Source: Anaerolineae bacterium (GTDB taxonomy: Bacteria; Chloroflexota; Anaerolineae; Aggregatilineales; Aggregatilineaceae). From it: a stretch of 64,000 nt of DNA. The stretch covers positions 1-64,000 of the forward strand of contig JAHDWP010000016.1 in NCBI GenBank assembly GCA_023382715.1, in the 5' to 3' direction. The notes under the pieces are model-generated. The model did not search any database. It was not told where the DNA came from and worked only from the letters and a program-made list of their open reading frames with translations. The position numbers and the translations under genes are program-made. Of this stretch, positions 49,478 to 57,646 are shown one piece after another (the stretch's first letter is position 1; every line of letters starts with the position of its first letter).

Positions 49478-50611
49478 TCACCACAGCGCCAACTGAGTGG
49501 CCTTCTCCGGCTGCGTGTAGGAGATGGCTACGTCGCCCGGCGATACCCCCGCTTCGAGCAGGGTCCTGATCTCGGCAATCTCGGCCCCTACCCTGACCTG
49601 ACTCCCCTCCCTCTTAGGGATGAAAAGCAATATCTCGTCCGCCGCAATGCCCTCGGAGAGCAATTCGACGCTGTGGGTGCTCACTATCACCTGGCGTGCG
49701 TTCTTGCGATCGTGCAGCACCCGCCACATCATCTGCGGTATATGGCGCACGACCGCCGGATGCAAAGACAACTCCGGCTCTTCGAGCAAGAGGGGGCCAC
49801 CGCCTTCCAGCAGCGACCAGAGCAGTCCTAGCAAGCGCAGCGTGCCGTCGGAGAAATCAGCTTCAGTTTGCCACGCGCCATGCGGACGCCAGTGCTCATA
49901 GTTGCCGGACAGGTGCGGCACGCCTCGCTTGTCCTTTTCCAGGCGAAGCTCTCGTAGCTGGGGGACAGCCACCTGCAGAGCCGCCGTGATTCGGCGCAAG
50001 CGCGCGTCGCGAGTCCTGGCATTGGTGCGGGCTATCCGCTCCAGGAAATCTCCCCCGTAGGGATCAACCATGTCTCCCTGCCAGCGGTCGGGAGAACGCA
50101 CCAACTGGGGCACCAGGTGAAAGTAGCTGACTTTCTCGAAAAAATCAGCGATGGGCCGAAAGTCGCGGTTGGCAAAGGTCTGCTCCAGGTGAGTCTGGCG
50201 CAGGCGTTCCGGGTCATCTTTATCGGCGCTGTCCGGGCGGCTGAGGATACGGTCTTCCCCTTGCCAGACGCGCTCCTCTTTGAGCACAGGCCGGCTCTGG
50301 TTGTCTTGGGCAAAGGCAATCCGGTAGCGCCAGTCGCGCTCTGTGCCCTCTGCCTGCAAGTACACCTCTACCACGATCTCTGGATAGCGGCGCGCCGCGA
50401 GATTCCTGATGCTGGAGACGCCTCCACGGCTGATTACCGCCTGCTCAAAACCGCCACCGGGCACCACCAGGTCGCGCAGGAAGCGAAACACATCCAGAAA
50501 GTTCGACTTGCCGGAAGCATTCGGCCCGACCAGGAAGGCGCGCTCTTGTAGACGCACGTCCACCTGGTCGAAATTGCGCCAGTTTTCAAGGATGACTTGG
50601 GAAAAGCGCAT
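49478..50611 (-). CDS. OLD-like/AAA_21 family ATPase
   Basis: A 377-residue ATPase of the SMC/OLD/RecF type. It has MRFSQVILENWRNFDQVDV, Walker A GPNASGKSNFLDVF, the signature-like SDGTLRLLGLLWSLL, Walker B PLLLEEPELSLHP and the H-loop QVIVSTHSVELLSEG. There is no nuclease domain fused; the next gene supplies a TOPRIM-like protein. AAA_21 ATPases with a separate TOPRIM partner are typical of defence modules such as AbiL. It lies between the cvpA-like gene and murC in a division cluster, where neither partner is usual. Confidence 0.88.
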   Translation of the reverse strand: MRFSQVILENWRNFDQVDVRLQERAFLVGPNASGKSNFLDVFRFLRDLVVPGGGFEQAVISRGGVSSIRNLAARRYPEIVVEVYLQAEGTERDWRYRIAFAQDNQSRPVLKEERVWQGEDRILSRPDSADKDDPERLRQTHLEQTFANRDFRPIADFFEKVSYFHLVPQLVRSPDRWQGDMVDPYGGDFLERIARTNARTRDARLRRITAALQVAVPQLRELRLEKDKRGVPHLSGNYEHWRPHGAWQTEADFSDGTLRLLGLLWSLLEGGGPLLLEEPELSLHPAVVRHIPQMMWRVLHDRKNARQVIVSTHSVELLSEGIAADEILLFIPKREGSQVRVGAEIAEIRTLLEAGVSPGDVAISYTQPEKATQLALW

Positions 50612-50660
50612 CGTCGCCAGGCTCCTGGCCCTCAGCCTCCTGAGATGACCGTGAAGCGTG

Positions 50661-51194
50661 TCAGACCACCACGGCGATCACGAAGATGAACAGCACGATC
50701 ATCATGATCGAGAGGACCCCCCCATCGCCGCTCAGCATCCAGCCCAGCGGCAGGATGTCAACCATGTCAGCGCTCGGCGAGCCGGGAGCGACCGGGATGA
50801 TGTGCGGGCTGAGGGGATATTCGAGGTTATCCATGTACCACCACAGCGAGCCGATCAGCAGGTAGGCGTTCCACCCGCCGACAAGCGCCCCCAGGATGCC
50901 GTCCTGCAACCCCTCGCGGTTGGAGCGCCCGCGCCCGGTCCGCGACAGCATCTCCGGCGGCGTCTGGTAGGCGAAGAAGGCGATGCCCAGCAGAATGGTC
51001 GCCTGCAACCAGAACTTCGAGCCTTGCTCGCCCCTGGTCAGCGGGTCAATGAGGATCGTCTCGAACTGCTTGAGCGTGAACAGGGCCAGCACAATGCCCG
51101 CCGTAGCGATTAACTCCTTCGTCCAGCCGCGCATGAAGCCGATCAGGGCGAACATCCCGATCATCAGGATCATGAAGCTCGACAGTTGTATCAT
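50661..51194 (-). CDS. CvpA-like membrane protein
   Basis: A 177-residue protein with four or five helices. It starts MIQLSSFMILMIGMFALIGFMRGWTKELIATAGIV, where the FMRGWTKE loop resembles the GxxRGxxxE of CvpA/colicin V production proteins. An internal LQDGILGALVGGWNAYLLIG and a C-terminal helix (IMMIVLFIFVIAVVV) complete it. The family's function is not established in general. It lies 111 bases downstream of murG and 49 bases ahead of the ATPase gene. Confidence 0.75.
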   Translation of the reverse strand: MIQLSSFMILMIGMFALIGFMRGWTKELIATAGIVLALFTLKQFETILIDPLTRGEQGSKFWLQATILLGIAFFAYQTPPEMLSRTGRGRSNREGLQDGILGALVGGWNAYLLIGSLWWYMDNLEYPLSPHIIPVAPGSPSADMVDILPLGWMLSGDGGVLSIMMIVLFIFVIAVVV

Positions 51195-51305
51195 GGCGCA
51201 TCGTCCCCCGCAGACGGACCCTCTACGGCACGCGCCGTGCGCAGCGTGGCCCGTCCCCTATTGTAAGCGAACTGATCGCAGCGGCAAAATGGCAGCCCGC
51301 GCGCC

Positions 51306-52412
51306 CTACCTCTCTGTCTGCCCGACCAGCAGCTGCGCGATGTTCTCCGCGCCGTCCGAGCGCCTGAGCGCAGCCATCGCCGCGCGCATCGCCGCCAGGC
51401 GCTCCCCGTCGCCGAACAGGGCGCGCACAGTGGGCAGCAATTCCTCGCCCAGCCGCTCGTCGTCTAGTCGCAGCGCCGCCCCGCGCTCGGCCAGCCAGTC
51501 GGCGTTGACCTTCTGGTAGCGCCACGCCCAGGGATAGGGCACGAGAATTGCGGGCAGCGCCAGCTCCGGGTATTCGGCCAGCGTCGCCGCCCCCGCCCGG
51601 CTGACCACCAGATCGGCAGCGGCGAAGGCCCCCCCGATGTCCGGCAGGAAGGCGTGAATCTGGTAATGCGTCCGCTGCTCATCGCTCAGCGCCGCGTGCT
51701 GCGCCTGAACCGTCTCCCAGTCAAGCTGGCCGGAGATGTGCACAATCTGGGCGCCATCGGCCAGCAGCGCCGGCGCGACCTGGGCCATCGCCGTGTTGAT
51801 GCTGCGCGACCCCCGGCTGCCGCCGAAGACCAGCAGCGTCTTGCGCGCCGGGTCGAGTCCCAGGGCGCGGGTGCCTGCTTCGCGGCTGGCGCCGAGAATC
51901 TCCGGGCGCAGCGGGTAGCCGGTCGTCACCACGCGCTTGCCAGGGAAGAAAGCGGCGGTTTCCGGCACGGTTGCGGCGATGGTGTGGGCGAAATAGCGCC
52001 CCAGCAGCTTGAGCGTCAGGCCCGGCTCGATGTCCGGCACATAGATGACGATCGGGCGGCGCAGCAGCCTGCACGCCACCGCCATCGGGAAGCCGACCCA
52101 CCCGCCCGTCAGGAACAACGCCTGGGGCCGCAGCCGGATCGCCAGGATCAGCGACTGGACGATGCCGAGCGCGATCTTGGCCGCGCTGACGATCTGCCCC
52201 CGGCGCGGGATGCCGTGCAGCGGCCCGGCCAGCACCTCGTGATAGCCATCGAAGCGCACGTCAGCGCGCCGGACAAGGTCGCGGGCCATGTCGCCGCGCG
52301 CGCCGACGAAGGTCAGCGTCAGGTCGTCGTACAGGCGGCGCAGCGCCCCGGCCACAGCCAGCGCGGGGTAGACGCCGCCGCCGGTTCCCCCGGCAGAAAT
52401 CATGATGCGCAA
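51306..52412 (-). CDS. murG: UDP-GlcNAc:lipid I transferase (MurG)
   Basis: A 368-residue membrane-associated GT-B transferase that makes lipid II. The N-terminus MRIMISAGGTGGGVYPALAV corresponds to the family GGTGGHxxPxLA loop, but the conserved His is Gly here. Donor-site motifs are present: LLVFGGSRGSRSINTAM, AADLVVSRAGAATLAEYP and ILVPYPWAWRYQKVNADWL. The start is a TTG with GGGAGA upstream; an ATG three codons in is the alternative. It leads the murG, cvpA, ATPase, TOPRIM, murC, murB stretch. Confidence 0.95.
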   Translation of the reverse strand: MRIMISAGGTGGGVYPALAVAGALRRLYDDLTLTFVGARGDMARDLVRRADVRFDGYHEVLAGPLHGIPRRGQIVSAAKIALGIVQSLILAIRLRPQALFLTGGWVGFPMAVACRLLRRPIVIYVPDIEPGLTLKLLGRYFAHTIAATVPETAAFFPGKRVVTTGYPLRPEILGASREAGTRALGLDPARKTLLVFGGSRGSRSINTAMAQVAPALLADGAQIVHISGQLDWETVQAQHAALSDEQRTHYQIHAFLPDIGGAFAAADLVVSRAGAATLAEYPELALPAILVPYPWAWRYQKVNADWLAERGAALRLDDERLGEELLPTVRALFGDGERLAAMRAAMAALRRSDGAENIAQLLVGQTER

Positions 52413-52447
52413 GGGCGTATCTCTCCCTGGATTCGACTCTCGTCGAG

Positions 52448-52476
52448 TTCACGTCTGTTAAGAATTGTGATATGAT
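52448..52476 (+). promoter_or_regulatory. Promoter of the small RNA candidate
   Basis: TTCACG at 52448-52453 and TATGAT at 52471-52476 with exactly 17 bases between. The -10 has five of six consensus bases and the -35 four of six. It is divergent from murG, whose start codon is 36 bases away on the other strand. Confidence 0.6.
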
Positions 52477-52480
52477 GCAT

Positions 52481-52553
52481 GTGGGATCTGAAACTCAGCA
52501 TATCTGAGCAAGCAGGATCCCTCCGGGGGCGCAAAAGCGCCCTCTTCCTTTTT
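52481..52553 (+). ncRNA. Candidate small RNA with its own terminator
   Basis: A predicted transcript of about 73 bases. GGGATC (52483-52488) pairs with GATCCC (52516-52521), enclosing the CTCAG/CTGAG hairpin (52494-52498 with 52504-52508). It ends in an intrinsic terminator: GGGGGCGC (52525-52532), AAAA loop, GCGCCCTC (52537-52544) and then TTCCTTTTT. No open frame of note lies in it and no plus-strand gene follows. It could also be an attenuated leader whose gene was lost. The class is not recognised. Confidence 0.55.
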
Positions 52554-52657
52554 ATAAACGTACAATATCCATCAGATCGCCGCTTGCAGCCACCTTACAT
52601 AAAATCGGTTCGAGTCTCAGAAAGTGATTGTGGCCAGCTTTGCTCTTCATATAGGCA

Positions 52658-53164
52658 TTAGGGTTGGTGCTGGTGAAGCAAATAAGCGCACAGGTCCACT
52701 GATTGAATGAAATAGAAGTGTGAGGAGTCCTTCAACCAGGGATCTTCAATAATGGTCTGAAGGCGGAGATTGCGGTAGCCGGAACCAAATCGGGCCTGGT
52801 TTGGAATCGGATTGTAATGGCGCATCTTGCGCAGCAATCGCTGCAGCTTCCGTCCATCTGTGTTATCTGTCATGATAATACCGCGCTCGTCCGAATTCTG
52901 TGGCCCGCGGAAGTTCCGGCGCAATATCGTATTCTCGAATCGCTGGATAAGGGCCGTCCACGCTCTTTCGAATACATCAAACCCGGCGCCCTTGCCCTCC
53001 TGGTCAACTACGATGTTGATCACGTTGATGTCTGCAATGCCTGCTGACTTGTCAGCGTATTCACGAAGTATCGCTAGCCGATCATAAGCGTCTATCGCCC
53101 CGCACATTTCCGCGTATATAGCCCCTCCCACATCTAGCAATAACCAGGGGGCGCATTGTCTCAC
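52658..53164 (-). pseudogene. DUF3800 protein remnant, N-terminus missing
   Basis: A reading frame of 168 residues matching the middle and end of DUF3800 proteins: INVINIVVDQEGKGAGFDVFERAW, ERGIIMTDNTDGRKLQRLLRKM, IIEDPWLKDSSHFYFIQSVDLCAYLL. The expected start with a DESG motif is absent, and an in-frame TGA lies just upstream, so about 60-80 residues are lost. The region is clearly more AT-rich than the flanking ftsW and murG genes, consistent with transfer and decay. DUF3800 proteins are common near mobile and defence genes. A short intact gene starting at GTG 53164 cannot be excluded. Confidence 0.65.
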
Positions 53165-53222
53165 GAGGTGTGTCGAGGCCGACTTTGATCAGCCGACGTC
53201 TCTCGCTCACATCGAACACGCC

Positions 53223-54467
53223 TCACCCCTGCCGCCGCCTGGGAACCGCGCTGCGACTGACCGCCCGCGAGACGTTGAGCATCACCCCCACGCCAGCCAG
53301 CGCCGCCACCAGGCTCGACCCGCCATAACTGATAAACGGCAGCGGCACCCCCGTCGGCGGGATCATGGCCGTCATCACCGCGATGTTGAGCAGCGCGTCG
53401 TAGGCGATCCAGCAGGTGACCCCCGCCACCAGCAGGCTCCCGAACGCATCCGGCGCGTAGCGGGCGACGGTGAAGCCCCGGTAGATCAGCGCGGCGAACA
53501 GCACGATCACCAGGAAGGTGCCCAGCAATCCCAGTTCTTCGCCGATCACGGCGAAGATGCTGTCCGTGTGCGGGAAGGGCAGCGTGTTGGCGAACTTCTG
53601 CCGGCTTTCGCCCAGGCCCACCCCGGTCAGCCCGCCGTTGATGAAGGCCGTCACCGCCTGCTGCACGTGATCGCTGGCCTGGCGCAGGTCCTCGACGGCG
53701 GCCCAGTGCGCGGCGAGGCGCTGCTGCGCATAGTCCAGGTGGCTGATCAACTGCCAGCCGGCCACGCCCATTACCCCGCCGATAGCAACCATCTGGAACA
53801 GGTCGGCCCCGGCGATGAAGAACATGCTCAGCGCCGTCGCCAGGATGCTGGCCGCCGTGCTCAGGTCTGGCTGGAGCACGATCAGAAAGGCGATCCCGCC
53901 CACCAGAAAGCTGAAGGGGATGATGCCGTAGGTGATGCGGCGGATGCGCCCGCGCTTGGCGGCCAGCCACGCCGCCATGTAGAGCACAACCGCGAACTTG
54001 GCCAGCTCACCTGGCTGCACCGATCCTTCGATCAGCGAGCGCTGCGCCTGAAAGCGCGTGTCGCCGAAGCGCAGCACCAGCCCCAGCAGCACGATCACCA
54101 CGCCGATCATGGGCGCGGCCAGCCGCCGCCAGATGTGATAGTCCACCCGCGAAAACAGCAGCAGCACGGCCACGCCCAGCACCATCGAGCGCAGTTGGCG
54201 CACGAAGAAATAGGTCGTGCTGCTGGCGTTGCCCGTCACCTGGTAGCTGACATCAATCGAGGCGCTGTAGACCATCATCAGGCCGACCGCGCACAGCCCG
54301 GCCACCACCAGCCCCAGGTAGAGGTCGAAGCCGGCGGCATAGGCACGGCGGCGCCCGGCCACTTCCTGGCGATCCGGCGGCGAAGCCTGCGGGCGCGACG
54401 GGCGCACCAGCGCATCGGCATAGTTGAACTCGGTGTCGTCGTCAATATACTGCGGGATATTAGTCAT
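53223..54467 (-). CDS. ftsW: Septal peptidoglycan polymerase FtsW
   Basis: A 414-residue SEDS-family glycosyltransferase with about ten membrane helices that polymerises lipid II at the septum. It has the SVQPGELAKFAVVLYMAAWLA stretch, LQPDLSTAASILATALSMFF, the large external loop (RLAAHWAAVEDLRQASDHVQ) containing the QAVTAFINGGLTGVGLGES motif, IGEELGLLGT and GVPLPFISYGGSSLVAALAG. The ATG at 54467 is preferred to a GTG at 54476. A 70-residue hydrophilic N-terminus precedes the first helix. Position next to murD and murG favours FtsW over RodA. Confidence 0.93.
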   Translation of the reverse strand: MTNIPQYIDDDTEFNYADALVRPSRPQASPPDRQEVAGRRRAYAAGFDLYLGLVVAGLCAVGLMMVYSASIDVSYQVTGNASSTTYFFVRQLRSMVLGVAVLLLFSRVDYHIWRRLAAPMIGVVIVLLGLVLRFGDTRFQAQRSLIEGSVQPGELAKFAVVLYMAAWLAAKRGRIRRITYGIIPFSFLVGGIAFLIVLQPDLSTAASILATALSMFFIAGADLFQMVAIGGVMGVAGWQLISHLDYAQQRLAAHWAAVEDLRQASDHVQQAVTAFINGGLTGVGLGESRQKFANTLPFPHTDSIFAVIGEELGLLGTFLVIVLFAALIYRGFTVARYAPDAFGSLLVAGVTCWIAYDALLNIAVMTAMIPPTGVPLPFISYGGSSLVAALAGVGVMLNVSRAVSRSAVPRRRQG

Positions 54468-54611
54468 GACAGGCACCCCAAGCTCTCAGCGACCAGCTTT
54501 CAGCGAGCAGAGCGGCCCTATGCGAGCGGCCCGCATCGCGCTGTCTACCTTACCGTATGGCACGACCTGGCGCTATGATCGCTCATTGCGCGCTGCGCCC
54601 CGCTTTCCTTC

Positions 54612-54734
54612 CTCAGAGAGTGTCTAGTAAGCTCCCCTCATCCCCCAACCCCTTCTCCCTCCAGGAGGAGAAGGGGAGCAAGGCGCAGGATTTCCCCTCG
54701 CCCCGGTGAGGGAGAGGGGTGCAGGGGTGAGGGG
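54612..54734. repeat. 123-bp direct repeat, first copy
   Basis: An almost identical sequence recurs at 54916-55038, 304 bases away and in the same orientation. Each begins CTCAGAGAGTGTCTAGTAAG and contains a CTTCTCCCTCC/GGAGGAGAAGG hairpin, related in style to family B. Both lie in the gap between murD and ftsW. Confidence 0.85.
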
Positions 54735-54915
54735 CTTAGCTCGACTTTGCACATGCCAATCCTTGCTTATGGCCCTTCGGCTAGAGAAGGCCGTCAAAAC
54801 CCATCAGACTTTTCTAACATCGAGGTCAGCTTATGACATTTGAAAAGTCACTGGGTCAGTTTCCGCTCACCGAAGAACGCCCGAAGATGCGATTCTTAAG
54901 ATGTGCAAAGTCGAG

Positions 54916-55038
54916 CTCAGAGAGTGTCTAGTAAGCTCCCCTCATCCCCCAACCCCTTCTCCCTCCAGGAGGAGAAGGGGAGCAAGGCGCAAGATTTCCC
55001 CGCGCCCCGGTGAGGGAGAGGGGTGCAGGGGTGAGGGG
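54916..55038. repeat. 123-bp direct repeat, second copy
   Basis: The second copy of the unit at 54612-54734, differing at a few positions. It ends 15 bases before the murD stop codon. The 181 bases between the copies show no gene. Recombination between the copies would delete 304 bp. Confidence 0.85.
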
Positions 55039-55053
55039 TTTTCGTACACGCTC

Positions 55054-56472
55054 TCACGCGCCCAGGGCGCGCACCAATTGGCGGAAATGCTGCCCGCGCC
55101 CGGCGAAATCCACGTAAGCGTCGTAGGAGGTGCCGCCAGGGCTGAGCAGCACCACGTCGCCGGGGCGGGCCAGCGCCCGCGCGCGGGCCACCGCCGCCTC
55201 CAGGTCGCCGGCGACCTCGACGCGCTCCAGCAGCGCCCCCGGACGCGCCAGGCGCGCCTGCTCCATATGCTCGGCCACGCGCGGCCCGTACTCACCGAAG
55301 CAGATCACCACCGGGCAGCGCGTCGCGGCCAGCGCCGCCATCTCCGCCCAGGGCAGGTTCTTGTCGCGGCCCCCGGCCAGCAGCACGATCGGCTCGCTGT
55401 AGCTGTGCAGCGCGGCGACCACGCGCTCCGGCGCGGTGGCGATGCTGTCGTTGACCCAGGTCACGCCGCCGATGACGGCGACCGTCTCCAGGCGGTGCTC
55501 GACGCCGGTGAACGCTGCGATGGCGGCGCGCATCGCCTCCACCGGCAGCCGCGCCGCCCCCGCCAGCGCGCAGGCGGCCAGCGTGTTGAGCACGTTGTGA
55601 TCGCCGCGCAGCCGGATCACTGTGCGCGCGCACACCACTTCATAGGCTGTGCCGGGCGCGCTGTCGCCGACCGTGACCAGCAGCTCGTCGCCGCGCAGGT
55701 ACGCGCCGCTGAGCACGCGCTCTTGCAGCGAGAATTCCGCCACACGCCCCGGCGCGTCCCTGCTCATGGCCCGTGCCTGGGGATCGTCGCGGCCAAAGAT
55801 GGCAATGTCATGCGAGTTCTGGTGCGCGTAGATGTGCGACTTGGCGGCGATATAGGCGTCCATACGCCCGTGCCGGTCGAGGTGGTTCGGCGTCACGTTG
55901 AGCACGCCAGCCACCGGCGGGCTGACCGTCATCAGCTCAAGCTGGAAGCTGCTCAGCTCCATCACCACCAGGTCGTCGGGGCGCAGTGCTGGCAGGTCGT
56001 CGAGCAGCACCTCGCCGATGTTGCCGCCGACGAACGTCCGCAGCCCGGCGCAGCGCCCTATCTCGCCGGTCAGGGCGGTCGTCGTCGTCTTGCCCGCGCT
56101 GCCGGTGATGCCAATCACCAGGGCCGGGCAGCGCTCCAGGAAAAGCTGCGCGTCGTTGGTCACGCGCACCCCGCGCCGCAGCGCCTCCTGCACGATGGGC
56201 AGCGTGAGCGGCACGCCCCCGCTGACGCACAGCACGTCGCAGTCGTCGAGCAGGGCCAGCGGATGCCCGCCCAGCGCCAAAGAGACCCGCTCCACGTCCA
56301 GCCCGGTCAGCGCATCGCCCAGCGCCTCGGCAGGCCGGCTGTCGGACAGTGTGACGCGCGCGCCCACAGTGGGCAGCCAGCGGCCCAGCGCGCGCCCCTG
56401 CCGGGCGAGGCCCAGCACGACGACGTGCCGGCCAGCCAGCGGATCGGGGAAAGGCCCGCCATGCTCAACCAC
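55054..56472 (-). CDS. murD: UDP-N-acetylmuramoyl-L-alanine--D-glutamate ligase (MurD)
   Basis: A 472-residue cytoplasmic ligase that adds D-Glu to the wall precursor. It has HVVVLGLARQGRALGRWLP, the ATP loop VIGITGSAGKTTTTALTGEI, DLVVMELSSFQLELM, LNVTPNHLDRHGRMDAYIAAK (with the carbamylated Lys region) and NDSIATAPERVVAALHSYSEPIVLLAGGRDKNLPW. It is the first wall gene of the cluster, ahead of ftsW but separated from it by the direct-repeat region. Confidence 0.96.
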   Translation of the reverse strand: MVEHGGPFPDPLAGRHVVVLGLARQGRALGRWLPTVGARVTLSDSRPAEALGDALTGLDVERVSLALGGHPLALLDDCDVLCVSGGVPLTLPIVQEALRRGVRVTNDAQLFLERCPALVIGITGSAGKTTTTALTGEIGRCAGLRTFVGGNIGEVLLDDLPALRPDDLVVMELSSFQLELMTVSPPVAGVLNVTPNHLDRHGRMDAYIAAKSHIYAHQNSHDIAIFGRDDPQARAMSRDAPGRVAEFSLQERVLSGAYLRGDELLVTVGDSAPGTAYEVVCARTVIRLRGDHNVLNTLAACALAGAARLPVEAMRAAIAAFTGVEHRLETVAVIGGVTWVNDSIATAPERVVAALHSYSEPIVLLAGGRDKNLPWAEMAALAATRCPVVICFGEYGPRVAEHMEQARLARPGALLERVEVAGDLEAAVARARALARPGDVVLLSPGGTSYDAYVDFAGRGQHFRQLVRALGA

Positions 56473-56493
56473 CGTCAGGACGCTCCTTGCCGA

Positions 56494-57489
56494 TCACAGC
56501 TTGACCGTCTTCCCGCTGCGCGCCGCCTCGTATAGCGCATCTATGGCGCGCATGTTGAGCACCCCGTCCTCCGCCGGGAACGGCACCTCGGTCCCGTCCA
56601 GCACGGCGCGGTTGAAGTCCTCGGTCATCAGCGTGTACGAGTTGAGACGCCCGGTCGTATAGGTTTCGAGCGGGCGGCGGTCGTCGCCGCGCCGGACGAT
56701 CTCGCCGGGCGCGCCCTCTTTGGGGTTGTAAGCCAGGTTGACCAGCAGCGACCCTTCTGTGCCGATCAGCTCGTAATAGCGGCGCAGCGGCAGCCGCAGC
56801 GAGCTGTTGATGTGGGCCAGCACGCCGCCGGGGAAAGCCAGCGTGCCCACCAGCAGGTCGTCCACGCCGCTTTCCGACCAGGTCGCCTGGGCGGTGACCG
56901 CCAGCGGCTCAGCGCCGGTCATGTAGCGAGCCAGGGCGACGGGGTAGCAGCCCACGTCGTAGAGCGCGCCGCCGCCCAGCTCTGGTCGCAGGCGGATGTC
57001 GGCGGGGCGCGCCAGGGGGAAGGTGAAGCCGGCTTCGATCAGGCGCAGCTCGCCGATGGTGCCCTCGCGCAGCAGCGCCCGCGCGCGCTGCGCCTGCGGA
57101 TGGTGCCGCCACTGAAACGCCTCGGCCAGCTTCACCCCGGCCTGGCGACAGATCGCGACCATCTCCGCCGCCTGCGCCGCGTTGAGGGCCAGCGGCTTCT
57201 CGCAGAGCACGTGCTTGCCCGCCCCCGCCGCGCGGATCGTCCACTCGCGGTGCAGGCTGTTGGGCAGGGGGATGTATACGGCATCAATGTCCGGGTCATC
57301 CAGCAGCGCCTCGTAGCTGCCATAGCTGCGCGGAATGTCCTGCGCGGCTGCGTAGGCGCGCGCTCGCCTGGCGTCGCGGCTGGCAACCGCCATCACCCGC
57401 CCGCCTGACGCGGCTTTCATCGCAGGAATCACCGTATTGGCCGCGTGGCCCGACGTGCTCAGCACACCCCAACGCACAAACTCCGCCAT
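56494..57489 (-). CDS. Gfo/Idh/MocA-family oxidoreductase
   Basis: A 331-residue NAD(P)-dependent oxidoreductase, probably acting on a sugar or polyol. The nucleotide-binding half has VRWGVLSTSGHAANTVIPAM, DIDAVYIPLPNSLHREWTIRA and HVLCEKPLALNAAQAAEMV with the conserved EKPxA lysine. The second half has GALYDVGCYPVALARYMTG. The ATG at 57489 is the family start. It lies 21 bases ahead of murD on the same strand and may be co-transcribed. The substrate is unknown. Confidence 0.9.
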   Translation of the reverse strand: MAEFVRWGVLSTSGHAANTVIPAMKAASGGRVMAVASRDARRARAYAAAQDIPRSYGSYEALLDDPDIDAVYIPLPNSLHREWTIRAAGAGKHVLCEKPLALNAAQAAEMVAICRQAGVKLAEAFQWRHHPQAQRARALLREGTIGELRLIEAGFTFPLARPADIRLRPELGGGALYDVGCYPVALARYMTGAEPLAVTAQATWSESGVDDLLVGTLAFPGGVLAHINSSLRLPLRRYYELIGTEGSLLVNLAYNPKEGAPGEIVRRGDDRRPLETYTTGRLNSYTLMTEDFNRAVLDGTEVPFPAEDGVLNMRAIDALYEAARSGKTVKL

Positions 57490-57646
57490 CCGCTCTCGCT
57501 CCTTGTGTGCAATCCCCTGACCTCTGGCTGCGTGTGGAGCAGGGGTTTCCATTGCGGGTTTCGGAATTCGAATTTCGAATTGGAAAGCGTCTCTTCGCAC
57601 ACGGAGAGGGTTTCGCACTCCGCAATTCGAAATCCGCAATTCGAAA

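Noticed and set aside
52606-52616. A tRNA T-loop-like CGGTTCGAGTC
   Set aside because: No acceptor stem, D-arm or anticodon arm can be built around it at tRNA spacing, and it lies inside the AT-rich island.
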